A DNA stretch of 64,000 nucleotides, taken from contig OY744615.1 of the NCBI GenBank assembly GCA_963556255.1, positions 11,862,115-11,926,114 of the forward strand, read 5' to 3'. This stretch comes from Allolobophora icterica (lineage: Eukaryota > Annelida > Clitellata > Crassiclitellata > Lumbricidae). Shown piece after piece: positions 21,776-36,571 of the stretch; the first letter of the stretch is position 1, and each line of letters begins with the position of its first letter. Position numbers and translations under genes: made by a program. The notes under the pieces were generated by a model, which searched no databases, had not been told where the DNA came from, and saw nothing but the letters and a program-made list of their open reading frames with translations.

Positions 21776-24700
21776 CCAGAGGCCATATACATTTTTACGA
21801 GAATTGCTCTAATTCAAATATTCTAAGACAGATTAACACCTCTACCAAGCAGAAATCATATTAAAGCACGATCTCCTACGATATACCATGCACCAACATC
21901 AAATCGGACATAAAATGTTTTTTGAAAAATTTCTCTAATTCATCAAATCTGCATCGGAAACGCGATTTCCCAGTGTCCGAGTTTTACACCCTGCCAGAGG
22001 CCAAATAAATCTTTACGAAAATTGCTCTAATTCAAATTCTAAGACAGATTAACACCTCTACCAATCAGAAATCATATCACAGCACGATCTCCTACGATAT
22101 ACCATGCACCAACATCAAATCGGACATAAAATGTTTTTTGAAAAATTTCTCTAATTCATCAAATCTGCATCGGAAACGCGATTTCCCACTGTCCGAGTTT
22201 TACACCCTGCCAGAGGCCATATAAATCTTTACGAAAATTGCTCTAATTCAAATATTCTAAGACAGATTAACACCTCTACCAAGCAGAAATCATATCACAG
22301 CACGATCTCCTACGGTATACCATGCACCAACATCAAATCGGACATAAAATGTTTTTTGAAAAATTTCTGTAATTCATCAAATCTGCATCGGAAACGCGAT
22401 TTCCCTGTGTCCGAGTTGCACACCCTGCCAGGGGCCAAATAAATCTTTACGAAAATTGCTCTAATTCAAATTCTAAGACAGATTAACACCTCTACCAAGC
22501 AGAAATCATATCACAGCACGATCTCCTACGATATACCATGCACCAACATCAAATCGGACATAAAATGTTTTTTGAAAAATTCCTCTAATTCATCAAATCT
22601 GCATCGGAAACGCGATTTCCCAGTGTCCGAATTGCACACCCTGCCAGGGGCCAAATAGGTCTTTACGAAAATTGCTCTACTTCAAATTCTAAGACAGATT
22701 AACACCTCTACCAAGCAGAAATCATATCACAGCACGATCTCCTACGATATACCATGCACCAACATCAAATCGGACATAAAATGTTTTTTGAAAAATTTCT
22801 CTAATTCATCAAATCTGCATCGGAAACGCGATTTCCCAGTGTCCGAGTTTTACACCCTGCCAGAGGCCATATAAATCTTTACGAAAATTGCTCTAATTCA
22901 AATTCTAAGACAGATTAACACCTCTACCAAGCAGAAATCATATCACAGCACGATTTCCTACGATATACCATGCACCAACATCAAATCTGACATAAAATGT
23001 TTTTTAAAAATTTCTCTAATTCATCAAATCTGCATCGGAAACGCGATTTCCCAGTGTCCGAGTTTTACACCCTGCCAGAGGCCATATAAATGTTTACGAG
23101 AATTGGTCTAATTCAAATTCTAAGACAGATTAACACCTCTACCAAGCAGAAATCATATCACAGCACGATCTCCTACGATATACCATGCACCAACATCAAA
23201 TCGGACATAAAATGTTTTTTGAAAAATTTCTCTAATTCATCAAATCTGCATCGGAAACGCGATTTCCCACTGTCCGAGTTTTACACCCTGCCAGACGCCA
23301 AATAAATCTTTACGAAAATTGCTCTAATTCAAATTCTAAGACAGATTAACACCTCTACCAAGCAGAAATCATCACAGCACGATCTCCTACGATATACCAT
23401 GCACCAACATCAAATCGGACATAAAATGTTTTTTGAAAAATTTCTGTAATTCATCAAATCTGCTTCGGAAACGCGATTTCCCAGTGTCCGAGTTGCACAC
23501 CCTGCCAGGGGCCAAATAAATCTTTACGAAAATTGCTCTAATTCAAATTCTAAGACAGATTAACACCTCTACCAAGCAGAAATCATATCACAGCACGATC
23601 TCCTACGATATACCATGCACCAACATCAAATCGGACATAAAATGTTTTTTGAAAAATTTCTCTAATTCATCAAATCTGCATCGGAAACGCGATTTCCCAC
23701 TGTCCGAGTTTTACACCCTGCCAGAGGCCATATAAATTTTTACGAGAATTGCTCTAATTCAAATTCTAAGACAGATTAACACCTCTACCAAGCAGAAATC
23801 ATATCACAGCACGATCTCCTACGATATACCATGCAGCAACATCAAATCGGACATAAAATGTTTTTTGAAAAATTTCTCTAATTCATCAAATCTGCATCGG
23901 AAACGCGATTTCCCAGTGTCCGAGTTTTACACCCTGCCAAAGGCCATATAAATCTTTACGAAAATTGCTCTAATTCAAATTCTAAGACAGATTAACACCT
24001 CTACCAAGCAGAAATCATATCACAGCACGATCTCCTACGATATACCATGCACCAACATCAAATCGGACATAAAATGTTTTTTAAAAATTTCTCTAATTCA
24101 TCAAATCTGCATCGGAAACGCGATTTCCCACTGTCCGAGTTTTACACTCTGCCAGAGGCCAAATAAATCTTTACGAAAATTGCTCAAATTCAAATTCTAA
24201 GACAGAATAACACCTCTACCAAGCAGAAATCATATCACAGCACGATCTCCTACGATATACCATGCACCAACATCAAATCTGACATAAAATGTTTTTTAAA
24301 AATTTCTCTAATTCATCAAATCTGCATCGGAAACGCGATTTCCCAGTGTCCGAGTTTTACACCCTGCCAGAGGCCAAATAAATCTTTACGAAAATTGCTC
24401 TAATTCAAATTCTAAGACAGATTAACACCTCTACCTAGCAGAAATCATATCACAGCACGATCTCCTACGATATACCATGCAGCAACATCAAATCGGACAT
24501 AAAATGTTTTTTGAAAAATTTCTCTAATTCATCAAATCTGCATCGGAAACGCGATTTCCCAGTGTCCGAGTTTTACACCCTGCCAAAGGCCATATAAATT
24601 TTTACGAAAATTGCTCTAATTCAAATTCTAAGACAGATTAACACCTCTACCAAGCAGAAATCATATCACAGCACGATCTCCTACGATATACCATGCAGCA

Positions 24701-27400
24701 ACATCAAATCGGACATAAAATGTTTTTTAAAAATTTCTCTAATTCATCAAATCTGCATCGGAAACGCGATTTCCCAGTGTCCGAGTTTTACACCCTGCCA
24801 GAGGCCATATACATTTTTACGAGAATTGCTCTAATTCAAATATTCTAAGACAGATTAACACCTCTACCAAGCAGAAATCATATTAAAGCACGATCTCCTA
24901 CGATATACCATGCACCAACATCAAATCGGACATAAAATGTTTTTTGAAAAATTTCTCTAATTCATCAAATCTGCATCGGAAACGCGATTTCCCAGTGTCC
25001 GAGTTTTACACCCTGCCAGAGGCCAAATAAATCTTTACGAAAATTGCTCTAATTCAAATTCTAAGACAGATTAACACCTCTACCAATCAGAAATCATATC
25101 ACAGCACGATCTCCTACGATATACCATGCACCAACATCAAATCGGACATAAAATGTTTTTTGAAAAATTTCTCTAATTCATCAAATCTGCATCGGAAACG
25201 CGATTTCCCACTGTCCGAGTTTTACACCCTGCCAGAGGCCATATAAATCTTTACGAAAATTGCTCTAATTCAAATATTCTAAGACAGATTAACACCTCTA
25301 CCAAGCAGAAATCATATCACAGCACGATCTCCTACGGTATACCATGCACCAACATCAAATCGGACATAAAATGTTTTTTGAAAAATTTCTGTAATTCATC
25401 AAATCTGCATCGGAAACGCGATTTCCCAGTGTCCGAGTTGCACACCCTGCCAGGGGCCAAATAAATCTTTACGAAAATTGCTCTAATTCAAATTCTAAGA
25501 CAGATTAACACCTCTACCAAGCAGAAATCATATCACAGCACGATCTCCTACGATATACCATGCACCAACATCAAATCGGACATAAAATGTTTATTTGAAA
25601 AATTCCTCTAATTCATCAAATCTGCATCGGAAACGCGATTTCCCAGTGTCCGAATTGCACACCCTGCCAGGGGCCAAATAAGTCTTTACGAAAATTGCTC
25701 TACTTCAAATTCTAAGACAGATTAACACCTCTACCAAGCAGAAATCATATCACAGCACGATCTCCTACGATATACCATGCACCAACATCAAATCGGACAT
25801 AAAATGTTTTTTGAAAAATTTCTCTAATTCATCAAATCTGCATCGGAAACGCGATTTCCCAGTGTCCGAGTTTTACACCCTGCCAGAGGCCATATAAATC
25901 TTTACGAAAATTGCTCTAATTCAAATTCTAAGACAGATTAACACCTCTACCAAGCAGAAATCATATCACAGCACGATTTCCTACGATATACCATGCACCA
26001 ACATCAAATCTGACATAAAATGTTTTTTAAAAATTTCTCTAATTCATCAAATCTGCATCGGAAACGCGATTTCCCAGTGTCCGAGTTTTACACCCTGCCA
26101 GAGGCCATATAAATGTTTACGAGAATTGGTCTAATTCAAATTCTAAGACAGATTAACACCTCTACCAAGCAGAAATCATATCACAGCACGATCTCCTACG
26201 ATATACCATGCACCAACATCAAATCGGACATAAAATGTTTTTTGAAAAATTTCTCTAATTCATCAAATCTGCATCGGAAACGCGATTTCCCACTGTCCGA
26301 GTTTTACACCCTGCCAGACGCCAAATAAATCTTTACGAAAATTGCTCTAATTCAAATTCTAAGACAGATTAACACCTCTACCAAGCAGAAATCATCACAG
26401 CACGATCTCCTACGATATACCATGCACCAACATCAAATCGGACATAAAATGTTTTTTGAAAACTTTTCTGTAATTCATCAAATCTGCTTCGGAAACGCGA
26501 TTTCCCAGTGTCCGAGTTGCACACCCTGCCAGGGGCCAAATAAATCTTTACGAAAATTGCTCTAATTCAAATTCTAAGACAGATTAACACCTCTACCAAG
26601 CAGAAATCATATCACAGCACGATCTCCTACGATATACCATGCACCAACATCAAATCGGACATAAAATGTTTTTTGAAAAATTTCTCTAATTCATCAAATC
26701 TGCATCGGAAACGCGATTTCCCACTGTCCGAGTTTTACACCCTGCCAGAGGCCATATAAATTTTTACGAGAATTGCTCTAATTCAAATTCTAAGACAGAT
26801 TAACACCTCTACCAAGCAGAAATCATATCACAGCACGATCTCCTACGATATACCATGCAGCAACATCAAATCGGACATAAAATGTTTTTTGAAAAATTTC
26901 TCTAATTCATCAAATCTGCATCGGAAACGCGATTTCCCAGTGTCCGAGTTTTACACCCTGCCAAAGGCCATATAAATCTTTACGAAAATTGCTCTAATTC
27001 AAATTCTAAGACAGATTAACACCTCTACCAAGCAGAAATCATATCACAGCACGATCTCCTACGATATACCATGCACCAACATCAAATCGGACATAAAATG
27101 TTTTTTAAAAATTTCTCTAATTCATCAAATCTGCATCGGAAACGCGATTTCCCACTGTCCGAGTTTTACACTCTGCCAGAGGCCAAATAAATCTTTACGA
27201 AAATTGCTCAAATTCAAATTCTAAGACAGAATAACACCTCTACCAAGCAGAAATCATATCACAGCACGATCTCCTACGATATACCATGCACCAACATCAA
27301 ATCTGACATAAAATGTTTTTTAAAAATTTCTCTAATTCATCAAATCTGCATCGGAAACGCGATTTCCCAGTGTCCGAGTTTTACACCCTGCCAGAGGCCA
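21400..27400 (+). repeat. Higher-order repeat, two copies of a 14-monomer unit (about 3,022 bp)
   Basis: GCCAAAGGCC at 21561 and 24583, CCTACGGTATAC near 22310 and 25332, and the 3-bp deletion form AAATCATCACAGC near 23370 and 26393 all lie 3,022-3,023 bp apart; the extra base comes from GTTTATTTG near 25590. The match breaks near 24375 and 27398. The first unit overlaps the end of the preceding 17-18-monomer family, so the unit length changed within one lineage. Confidence 0.75.
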
Positions 27401-27559
27401 AATAAATTTTTACGAGAATTGCTCTAATTCAAATATTCGAAGACAGATTAACACCTCTACCAAGCAGAAATCATATCACAGCACGATCTCCTACGATATA
27501 CCATGCACCAACATCAAATCGGACATAAAATGTTTTTTGAAAAATTTCTCTAATTCATC

Positions 27560-29850
27560 AAATCTGCATCGGAAACGCGATTTCCCACTGTCCGAGTTTT
27601 ACACCCTGCCAGAGGCCATATAAATCTTTACGAAAATTGCTCTAATTCAAATATTCTAAGACAGATTAACACCTCTACCAAGCAGAAATCATATCACAGC
27701 ACGATCTCCTACGGTATACCATGCACCAACATCAAATCGGACATAAAATGTTTTTTGAAAAATTTCTGTAATTCATCAAATCTGCATCGGAAACGCGATT
27801 TCCCAGTGTCCGAGTTGCACACCCTGCCAGGGGCCAAATAAATCTTTACGAAAATTGCTCTAATTCAAATTCTAAGACAGATTAACACCTCTACCAAGCA
27901 GAAATCATATCACAGCACGATCTCCTACGATATACCATGCACCAACATCAAATCGGACATAAAATGTTTTTTGAAAAATTCCTCTAATTCATCAAATCTG
28001 CATCGGAAACGCGATTTCCCAGTGTCCGAATTGCACACCCTGTGAGGGGCCAAATAAGTCTTTACGAAAATTGCTCTACTTCAAATTCTAAGACAGATTA
28101 ACACCTCTACCAAGCAGAAATCATATCACAGCACGATCTCCTACGATATACCATGCACCAACATCAAATCGGACATAAAATGTTTTTTGAAAAATTTCTC
28201 TAATTCATCAAATCTGCATCGGACACGCGATTTCCCAGTGTCCGAGTTTTACACCCTGCCAGAGGCCATATAAATTTTTACGAGAATTGTTCTAATTCAA
28301 ATTCTAAGACAGATTAACACCTCTACCAAGCAGAAATCATATCACAGCACGATCTCCTACGATATACCATGCACCAACATCAAATCGGACATAAAATGTT
28401 TTTTGAAAAATTTCTCTAATTCATCAAATCTGCATCGGAAACGCGATTTCCCAGTGTCCGAGTTTTACACCCTGCCAGAGGCCATATAAATCTTTACGAA
28501 AATTGCTCTAATTCAAATTCTAAGACAGATTAACACCTCTACCAAGCAGAAATCATATCACAGCACGATTTCCTACGATATACCATGCACCAACATCAAA
28601 TCTGACATAAAATGTTTTTTAAAAATTTCTCTAATTCATCAAATCTGCATCGGAAACGCGATTTCCCAGTGTCCGAGTTTTACACCCTGCCAGAGGCCAT
28701 ATAAATGTTTACGAGAATTGGTCTAATTCAAATTCTAAGACAGATTAACACCTCTACCAAGCAGAAATCATATCACAGCACGATCTCCTACGATATACCA
28801 TGCACCAACATCAAATCGGACATAAAATGTTTTTTGAAAAATTTCTCTAATTCATCAAATCTGCATCGGAAACGCGATTTCCCACTGTCCGAGTTTTACA
28901 CCCTGCCAGACGCCAAATAAATCTTTACGAAAATTGCTCTAATTCAAATTCTAAGACAGATTAACACCTCTACCAAGCAGAAATCATATCACAGCACGAT
29001 CTCCTACGATATACCATGCACCAACATCAAATCGGACATAAAATGTTTTTTGAAAAATTTCTGTAATTCATCAAATCTGCTTCGGAAACGCGATTTCCCA
29101 GTGTCCGAGTTGCACACCCTGCCAGGGGCCAAATAAATCTTTACGAAAATTGCTCTAATTCAAATTCTAAGACAGATTAACACCTCTACCAAGCAGAAAT
29201 CATATCACAGCACGATCTCCTACGATATACCATGCACCAACATCAAATCGGACATAAAATGTTTTTTGAAAAATTTCTCTAATTCATCAAATCTGCATCG
29301 GAAACGCGATTTCCCACTGTCCGAGTTTTACACCCTGCCAGAGGCCATATAAATTTTTACGAGAATTGCTCTAATTCAAATTCTAAGACAGATTAACACC
29401 TCTACCAAGCAGAAATCATATCACAGCACGATCTCCTACGATATACCATGCACCAACATCAAATCGGACATAAAATGTTTTTTGAAAAATTTCTCTAATT
29501 CATCAAATCTGCATCGGAAACGCGATTTCCCAGTGTCCGAATTGCACACCCTGCCAGGGGCCAAATAAGTCTTTACGAAAATTGCTCTAATTCAAATTCT
29601 AAGACAGATTAACACCTCTACCAAGCAGAAATCATATAACAGCACGATCTCCTACGATATACCATGCACCAACATCAAATCGTACATAAAATGTTTTTTG
29701 AAAAATTTCTCTAATTCATCAAATCTGCATCGGAAACGCGATTTCCCAGTGTTCGAGTTTTACACCCTGCCAGGGGCCAAGTAAATCTTTACGAAAATTG
29801 CTCTAATTCAAATTCTAAGACAGATTAACACCTCTACCAAGCAGAAATCA
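27560..29850 (+). repeat. Dispersed 2.3-kb segmental repeat, first copy
   Basis: Matches about 34045-36337 at an offset of 6,485-6,487 bp: CTGTAATTC at 27766 and 34251, ATCGTACATAAA near 29680 and 36167. Its left part also resembles the 14-monomer unit at 25.3 kb (CCTACGGTATAC near 27710), with one extra monomer carrying TCGGACACGCG at about 28220. Confidence 0.65.
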
Positions 29851-29879
29851 TATCACAGCACGATCTCCTACGATATACC

Positions 29880-32800
29880 ATGCACCAACATCAAATCGGA
29901 CATAAAATGTTTTTTAAAAATTTCTCTAATTCATCAAATCTGCATCGGAAACGCGATTTCCCACTGTCCGAGTTTTACACTCTGCCAGAGGCCAAATAAA
30001 TCTTTACGAAAATTGCTCAAATTCAAATTCTAAGACAGAATAACACCTCTACCAAGCAGAAATCATATCACAGCACGATCTCCTACGATATACCATGCAC
30101 CAACATCAAATCGGACATAAAATGTTTTTTAAAAATTTCTCTAATTCATCAAATCTGCATCGGAAACGCGATTTCCCAGTGTCCGAGTTTTACACCCTGC
30201 CAGAGGCCAAATAAATTTTTACGAGAATTGCTCTAATTCAAATATTCTAAGACAGATTAACACCTCTACCAAGCAGAAATCATATCACAGCACGATCTCC
30301 TACGATATACCATGCACCAACATCAAATCGGACATAAAATGTTTTTTGAAAAATTTCTCTAATTCATCAAATCTGCATCGGAAACGCGATTTCCCAGTGT
30401 CCGAGTTTTACACCCTGCCAGAGGCCAAATAAATCTTTACGAAAATTGCTCTAATTCAAATTCTAAGACAGATTAACACCTCTACCAAGCAGAAATCATA
30501 TCACAGCACGATCTCCTACGATATACCATGCAGCAACATCAAATCGGACATAAAATGTTTTTTGAAAAATTTCTCTAATTCATCAAATCTGCATCGGAAA
30601 CGCGATTTCCCAGTGTTCGAGTTTTACACCCTGCCAAAGGTCATATAAATTTTTACGAAAATTGCTCTAATTCAAATTCTAAGACAGATTAACACCTCTA
30701 CCAAGCAGAAATCATATCACAGCACGATCTCCTACGATATACCATGCAGCAACATCAAATCGGACATAAAATGTTTTTTAAAAATTTCTCTAATTCATCA
30801 AATCTGCATCGGAAACGCGATTTCCCAGTGTCCGAGTTTTACACCCTGCCAGAGGCCATATACATTTTTACGAGAATTGCTCTAATTCAAATATTCTAAG
30901 ACAGATTAACACCTCTACCAAGCAGAAATCATATTAAAGCACGATCTCCTACGATATACCATGCACCAACATCAAATCGGACATAAAATGTTTTTTGAAA
31001 AATTTCTCTAATTCATCAAATCTGCATCGGAAACGCGATTTCCCAGTGTCCGAGTTTTACACCCTGCCAGAGGCCAAATAAATCTTTACGAAAATTGCTC
31101 TAATTCAAATTCTAAGACAGATTAACACCTCTACCAATCAGAAATCATATCACAGCACGATCTCCTACGATATACCATGCACCAACATCAAATCGGACAT
31201 AAAATGTTTTTTGAAAAATTTCTCTAATTCATCAAATCTGCATCGGAAACGCGATTTCCCAGTGTCCGAGTTGCACAGCCTGCCAGGGGCCAAATAAATC
31301 TTTACGAAAATTGCTCTAATTCAAATTCTAAGACAGATTAACACCTCTACCAAGCAGAAATCATATCACAGCACGATCTCCTACGATATACCATGCACCA
31401 ACATCAAATCGGACATAAAATGTTTTTTGAAAAATTTCTCTAATTCATCAAATCTGCATCGGAAACGCGATTTCCCAGTGTCCGAGTTTTACACCCTGCC
31501 AGAGGCCAAATAAATCTTTACGAAAATTGCTCTAATTCAAATTCTAAGACAGATTAACACCTCTACCAAGCAGAAATCATATCACAGCACGATCTCCTAC
31601 GATATACCATGCACCAACATCAAATCGGACATAAAATGTTTTTTAAAAATTTCTCTAATTCATCAAATCTGCATCGGAAACGCGATTTCCCACTGTCCGA
31701 GTTTTACACCCTGCCAGAGGCCAAATAAATCTTTACGAAAATTGCTCAAATTCAAATTCTAAGACAGAATAACACCTCTACCAAGCAGAAATCATATCAC
31801 AGCACGATCTCCTACGATATACCATGCACCAACATCAAATCGGACATAAAATGTTTTTTAAAAATTTCTCTAATTCATCAAATCTGCATCGGAAACGCGA
31901 TTTCCCAGTGTCCGAGTTTTACACCCTGCCAGAGGCCAAATAAATTTTTACGAGAATTGCTCTAATTCAAATATTCTAAGACAGATTAACACCTCTACCA
32001 AGCAGAAATCATATCACAGCACGATCTCCTACGATATACCATGCACCAACATCAAATCGGACATAAAATGTTTTTTGAAAAATTTCTCTAATTCATCAAA
32101 TCTGCATCGGAAACGCGATTTCCCAGTGTCCGAGTTTTACACCCTGCCAGAGGCCAAATAAATCTTTACGAAAATTGCTCTAATTCAAATTCTAAGACAG
32201 ATTAACACCTCTACCAATCAGAAATCATATCACAGCACGATCTCCTACGATATACCATGCACCAACATCAAATCGGACATAAAATGTTTTTTTAAAAATT
32301 TCTCTAATTCATCAAATCTGCATCGGAAACGCGATTTCCCACTGTCCGAGTTTTACACCCTGCCAGAGGCCATATAAATCTTTACGAAAATTGCTCTAAT
32401 TCAAATATTCTAAGACAGATTAACACCTCTACCAAGCAGAAATCATATCACAGCACGATCTCCTACGATATACCATGCACCAACATCAAATCGGACATAA
32501 AATGTTTTTTGAAAAATTTCTGTAATTCATCAAATCTGCATCGGAAACGCGATTTCCCAGTGTCCGAGTTGCACACCCTGCCAGGGGCCAAATAAATCTT
32601 TACGAAAATTGCTCTAATTCAAATTCTAAGACAGATTAACACCTCTACCAAGCAGAAATCATATCACAGCACGATCTCCTACGATATACCATGCACCAAC
32701 ATCAAATCGGACATAAAATGTTTTTTAAAAATTTCTCTAATTCATCAAATCTGCATCGGAAACGCGATTTCCCACTGTCCGAGTTTTACACTCTGCCAGA

Positions 32801-34066
32801 GGCCAAATAAATCTTTACGAAAATTGCTCAAATTCAAATTCTAAGACAGAATAACACCTCTACCAAGCAGAAATCATATCACAGCACGATCTCCTACGAT
32901 ATACCATGCACCAACATCAAATCGGACATAAAATGTTTTTTAAAAATTTCTCTAATTCATCAAATCTGCATCGGAAACGCGATTTCCCAGTGTCCGAGTT
33001 TTACACCCTGCCAGAGGCCAAATAAATTTTTACGAGAATTGCTCTAATTCAAATATTCTAAGACAGATTAACACCTCTACCAAGCAGAAATCATATCACA
33101 GCACGATCTCCTACGATATACCATGCACCAACATCAAATCGGACATAAAATGTTTTTTGAAAAATTTCTCTAATTCATCAAATCTGCATCGGAAACGCGA
33201 TTTCCCAGTGTCCGAGTTTTACACCCTGCCAGAGGCCAAATAAATCTTTACGAAAATTGCTCTAATTCAAATTCTAAGACAGATTAACACCTCTACCAAG
33301 CAGAAATCATATCACAGCACGATCTCCTACGATATACCATGCAGCAACATCAAATCGGACATAAAATGTTTTTTGAAAAATTTCTCTAATTCATCAAATC
33401 TGCATCGGAAACGCGATTTCCCAGTGTCCGAGTTTTACACCCTGCCAAAGGCCATATAAATTTTTACGAAAATTGCTCTAATTCAAATTCTAAGACAGAT
33501 TAACACCTCTACCAAGCAGAAATCATATCACAGCACGATCTCCTACGATATACCATGCAGCAACATCAAATCGGACATAAAATGTTTTTTAAAAATTTCT
33601 CTAATTCATCAAATCTGCATCGGAAACGCGATTTCCCAGTGTCCGAGTTTTACACCCTGCCAGAGGCCATATACATTTTTACGAGAATTGCTCTAATTCA
33701 AATATTCTAAGACAGATTAACACCTCTACCAAGCAGAAATCATATTAAAGCACGATCTCCTACGATATACCATGCACCAACATCAAATCGGACATAAAAT
33801 GTTTTTTGAAAAATTTCTCTAATTCATCAAATCTGCATCGGAAACGCGATTTCCCAGTGTCCGAGTTTTACACCCTGCCAGAGGCCAAATAAATCTTTAC
33901 GAAAATTGCTCTAATTCAAATTCTAAGACAGATTAACACCTCTACCAATCAGAAATCATATCACAGCACGATCTCCTACGATATACCATGCACCAACATC
34001 AAATCGGACATAAAATGTTTTTTGAAAAATTTCTCTAATTCATCAAATCTGCATCGGAAACGCGAT
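29880..34066 (+). repeat. 13-monomer higher-order spacing (2,811 bp)
   Basis: TTTTACACTCTGCC at about 29976 and 32787 and CATATTAAAGC near 30933 and 33744 are 2,811 bp apart. Similarity covers about 1.37 kb in each copy (29880-31255 and 32690-34066) and stops where the first has GTTGCACAGCC and the second CACTGTCCGAG. The intervening monomers are a different combination of the same types. Confidence 0.65.
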
Positions 34067-36337
34067 TTCCCACTGTCCGAGTTTTACACCCTGCCAGAGG
34101 CCATATAAATCTTTACGAAAATTGCTCTAATTCAAATATTCTAAGACAGATTAACACCTCTACCAAGCAGAAATCATATCACAGCACGATCTCCTACGAT
34201 ATACCATGCACCAACATCAAATCGGACATAAAATGTTTTTTGAAAAATTTCTGTAATTCATCAAATCTGCATCGGAAACGCGATTTCCCAGTGTCCGAGT
34301 TGCACACCCTGCCAGGGGCCAAATAAATCTTTACGAAAATTGCTCTAATTCAAATTCTAAGACAGATTAACACCTCTACCAAGCAGAAATCATATCACAG
34401 CACGATCTCCTACGATATACCATGCACCAACATCAAATCGGACATAAAATGTTTTTTGAAAAATTCCTCTAATTCATCAAATCTGCATCGGAAACGCGAT
34501 TTCCCAGTGTCCGAATTGCACACCCTGCCAGGGGCCAAATAAGTCTTTACGAAAATTGCTCTACTTCAAATTCTAAGACAGATTAACACCTCTACCAAGC
34601 AGAAATCATATCACAGCACGATCTCCTACGATATACCATGCACCAACATCAAATCGGACATAAAATGTTTTTTGAAAAATTTCTCTAATTCATCAAATCT
34701 GCATCGGACACGCGATTTCCCAGTGTCCGAGTTTTACACCCTGCCAGAGGCCATATAAATTTTTACGACAATTGCTCTAATTCAAATTCTAAGACAGATT
34801 AACACCTCTACCAAGCAGAAATCATATCACAGCACGATCTCCTACGATATACCATGCACCAACATCAAATCGGACATAAAATGTTTTTTGAAAAATTTCT
34901 CTAATTCATCAAATCTGTATCGGAAACGCGATTTCCAAGTGTCCGAGTTTTACACCCTGCCAGAGGCCATATAAATCTTTACGAAAATTGCTCTAATTCA
35001 AATTCTAAGACAGATTAACACCTCTACCAAGCAGAAATCATATCACAGCACGATTTCCTACGATATACCATGCACCAACATCAAATCTGACATAAAATGT
35101 TTTTTAAAAATTTCTCTAATTCATCAAATCTGCATCGGAAACGCGATTTCCCAGTGTCCGAGTTTTACACCCTGCCAGAGGCCATATAAATGTTTACGAG
35201 AATTGGTCTAATTCAAATTCTAAGACAGATTAACACCTCTACCAAGCAGAAATCATATCACAGCACGATCTCCTACGATATACCATGCACCAACATCAAA
35301 TCGGACATAAAATGTTTTTTGAAAAATTTCTCTAATTCATCAAATCTGCATCGGAAACGCGATTTCCCACTGTCCGAGTTTTACACCCTGCCAGAGGCCA
35401 AATAAATCTTTACGAAAATTGCTCTAATTCAAATATTCTAAGACAGATTAACACCTCTACCAAGCAGAAATCATATCACAGCACGATCTCCTACGATATA
35501 CCATGCACCAACATCAAATCGGACATAAAATGTTTTTTGAAAAATTTCTGTAATTCATCAAATCTGCTTCGGAAACGCGATTTCCCAGTGTCCGAGTTGC
35601 ACACCCTGCCAGGGACCAAATAAATCTTTACGAAAATTGCTCTAATTCAAATTCTAAGACAGATTAACACCTCTACCAAGCAGAAATCATATCACAGCAC
35701 GATCTCCTACGATATACCATGCACCAACATCAAATCGGACATAAAATGTTTTTTGAAAAATTTCTCTAATTCATCAAATCTGCATCGGAAACGCGATTTC
35801 CCACTGTCCGAGTTTTACACCCTGCCAGAGGCCATATAAATTTTTACGAGAATTGCTCTAATTCAAATTCTAAGACAGATTAACACCTCTACCAAGCAGA
35901 AATCATATCACAGCACGATCTCCTACGATATACCATGCACCAACATCAAATCGGACATAAAATGTTTTTTGAAAAATTTCTCTAATTCATCAAATCTGCA
36001 TCGGAAACGCGATTTCCCAGTGTCCGAATTGCACACCCTGCCAGGGGCCAAATAAGTCTTTACGAAAATTGCTCTAATTCAAATTCTAAGACAGATTAAC
36101 ACCTCTACCAAGCAGAAATCATATAACAGCACGATCTCCTACGATATACCATGCACCAACATCAAATCGTACATAAAATGTTTTTTGAAAAATTTCTCTA
36201 ATTCATCAAATCTGCATCGGAAACGCGATTTCCCAGTGTTCGAGTTTTACACCCTGCCAGAGGCCAAGTAAATCTTTACGAAAATTGCTCTAATTCAAAT
36301 TCTAAGACAGATTAACACCTCTACCAAGCAGAAATCA
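34045..36337 (+). repeat. Dispersed 2.3-kb segmental repeat, second copy
   Basis: Partner of 27560-29850 at an offset of about 6,485 bp. Small differences include CAGGGACCAA near 35610 for CAGGGGCCAA, and a 2-bp insertion (CAAATATTC) near 35430. Confidence 0.65.
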
Positions 36338-36471
36338 TATCACATCACGATCTCCTACGATATACCATGCACCAACATCAAATCGGACATAAAATGTTTT
36401 TTGAAAAATTATTCTAATTCATCAAATCTGCATCGGAAACGCGATTTCCCACTGTCCGAGTTTTACACCCT

Positions 36472-36571
36472 GCCAGAGGCCATATAAATTAAAATGTTTT
36501 TTGAAAAATTTCTCTAATTCATCAAATCTGCATCGGAAACGCGATTTCCCAGTATCCGAGTTTTACACCCT
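36472..36571 (+). repeat. Truncated 100-bp monomer
   Basis: The monomer starts normally (GCCAGAGGCCATATAAATT) and then jumps to AAAATGTTTTTTG, losing 116 bp of its middle. The next monomer starts at 36572. The breakpoints differ from those of the 76-bp truncated monomers, so this was an independent deletion. Confidence 0.85.
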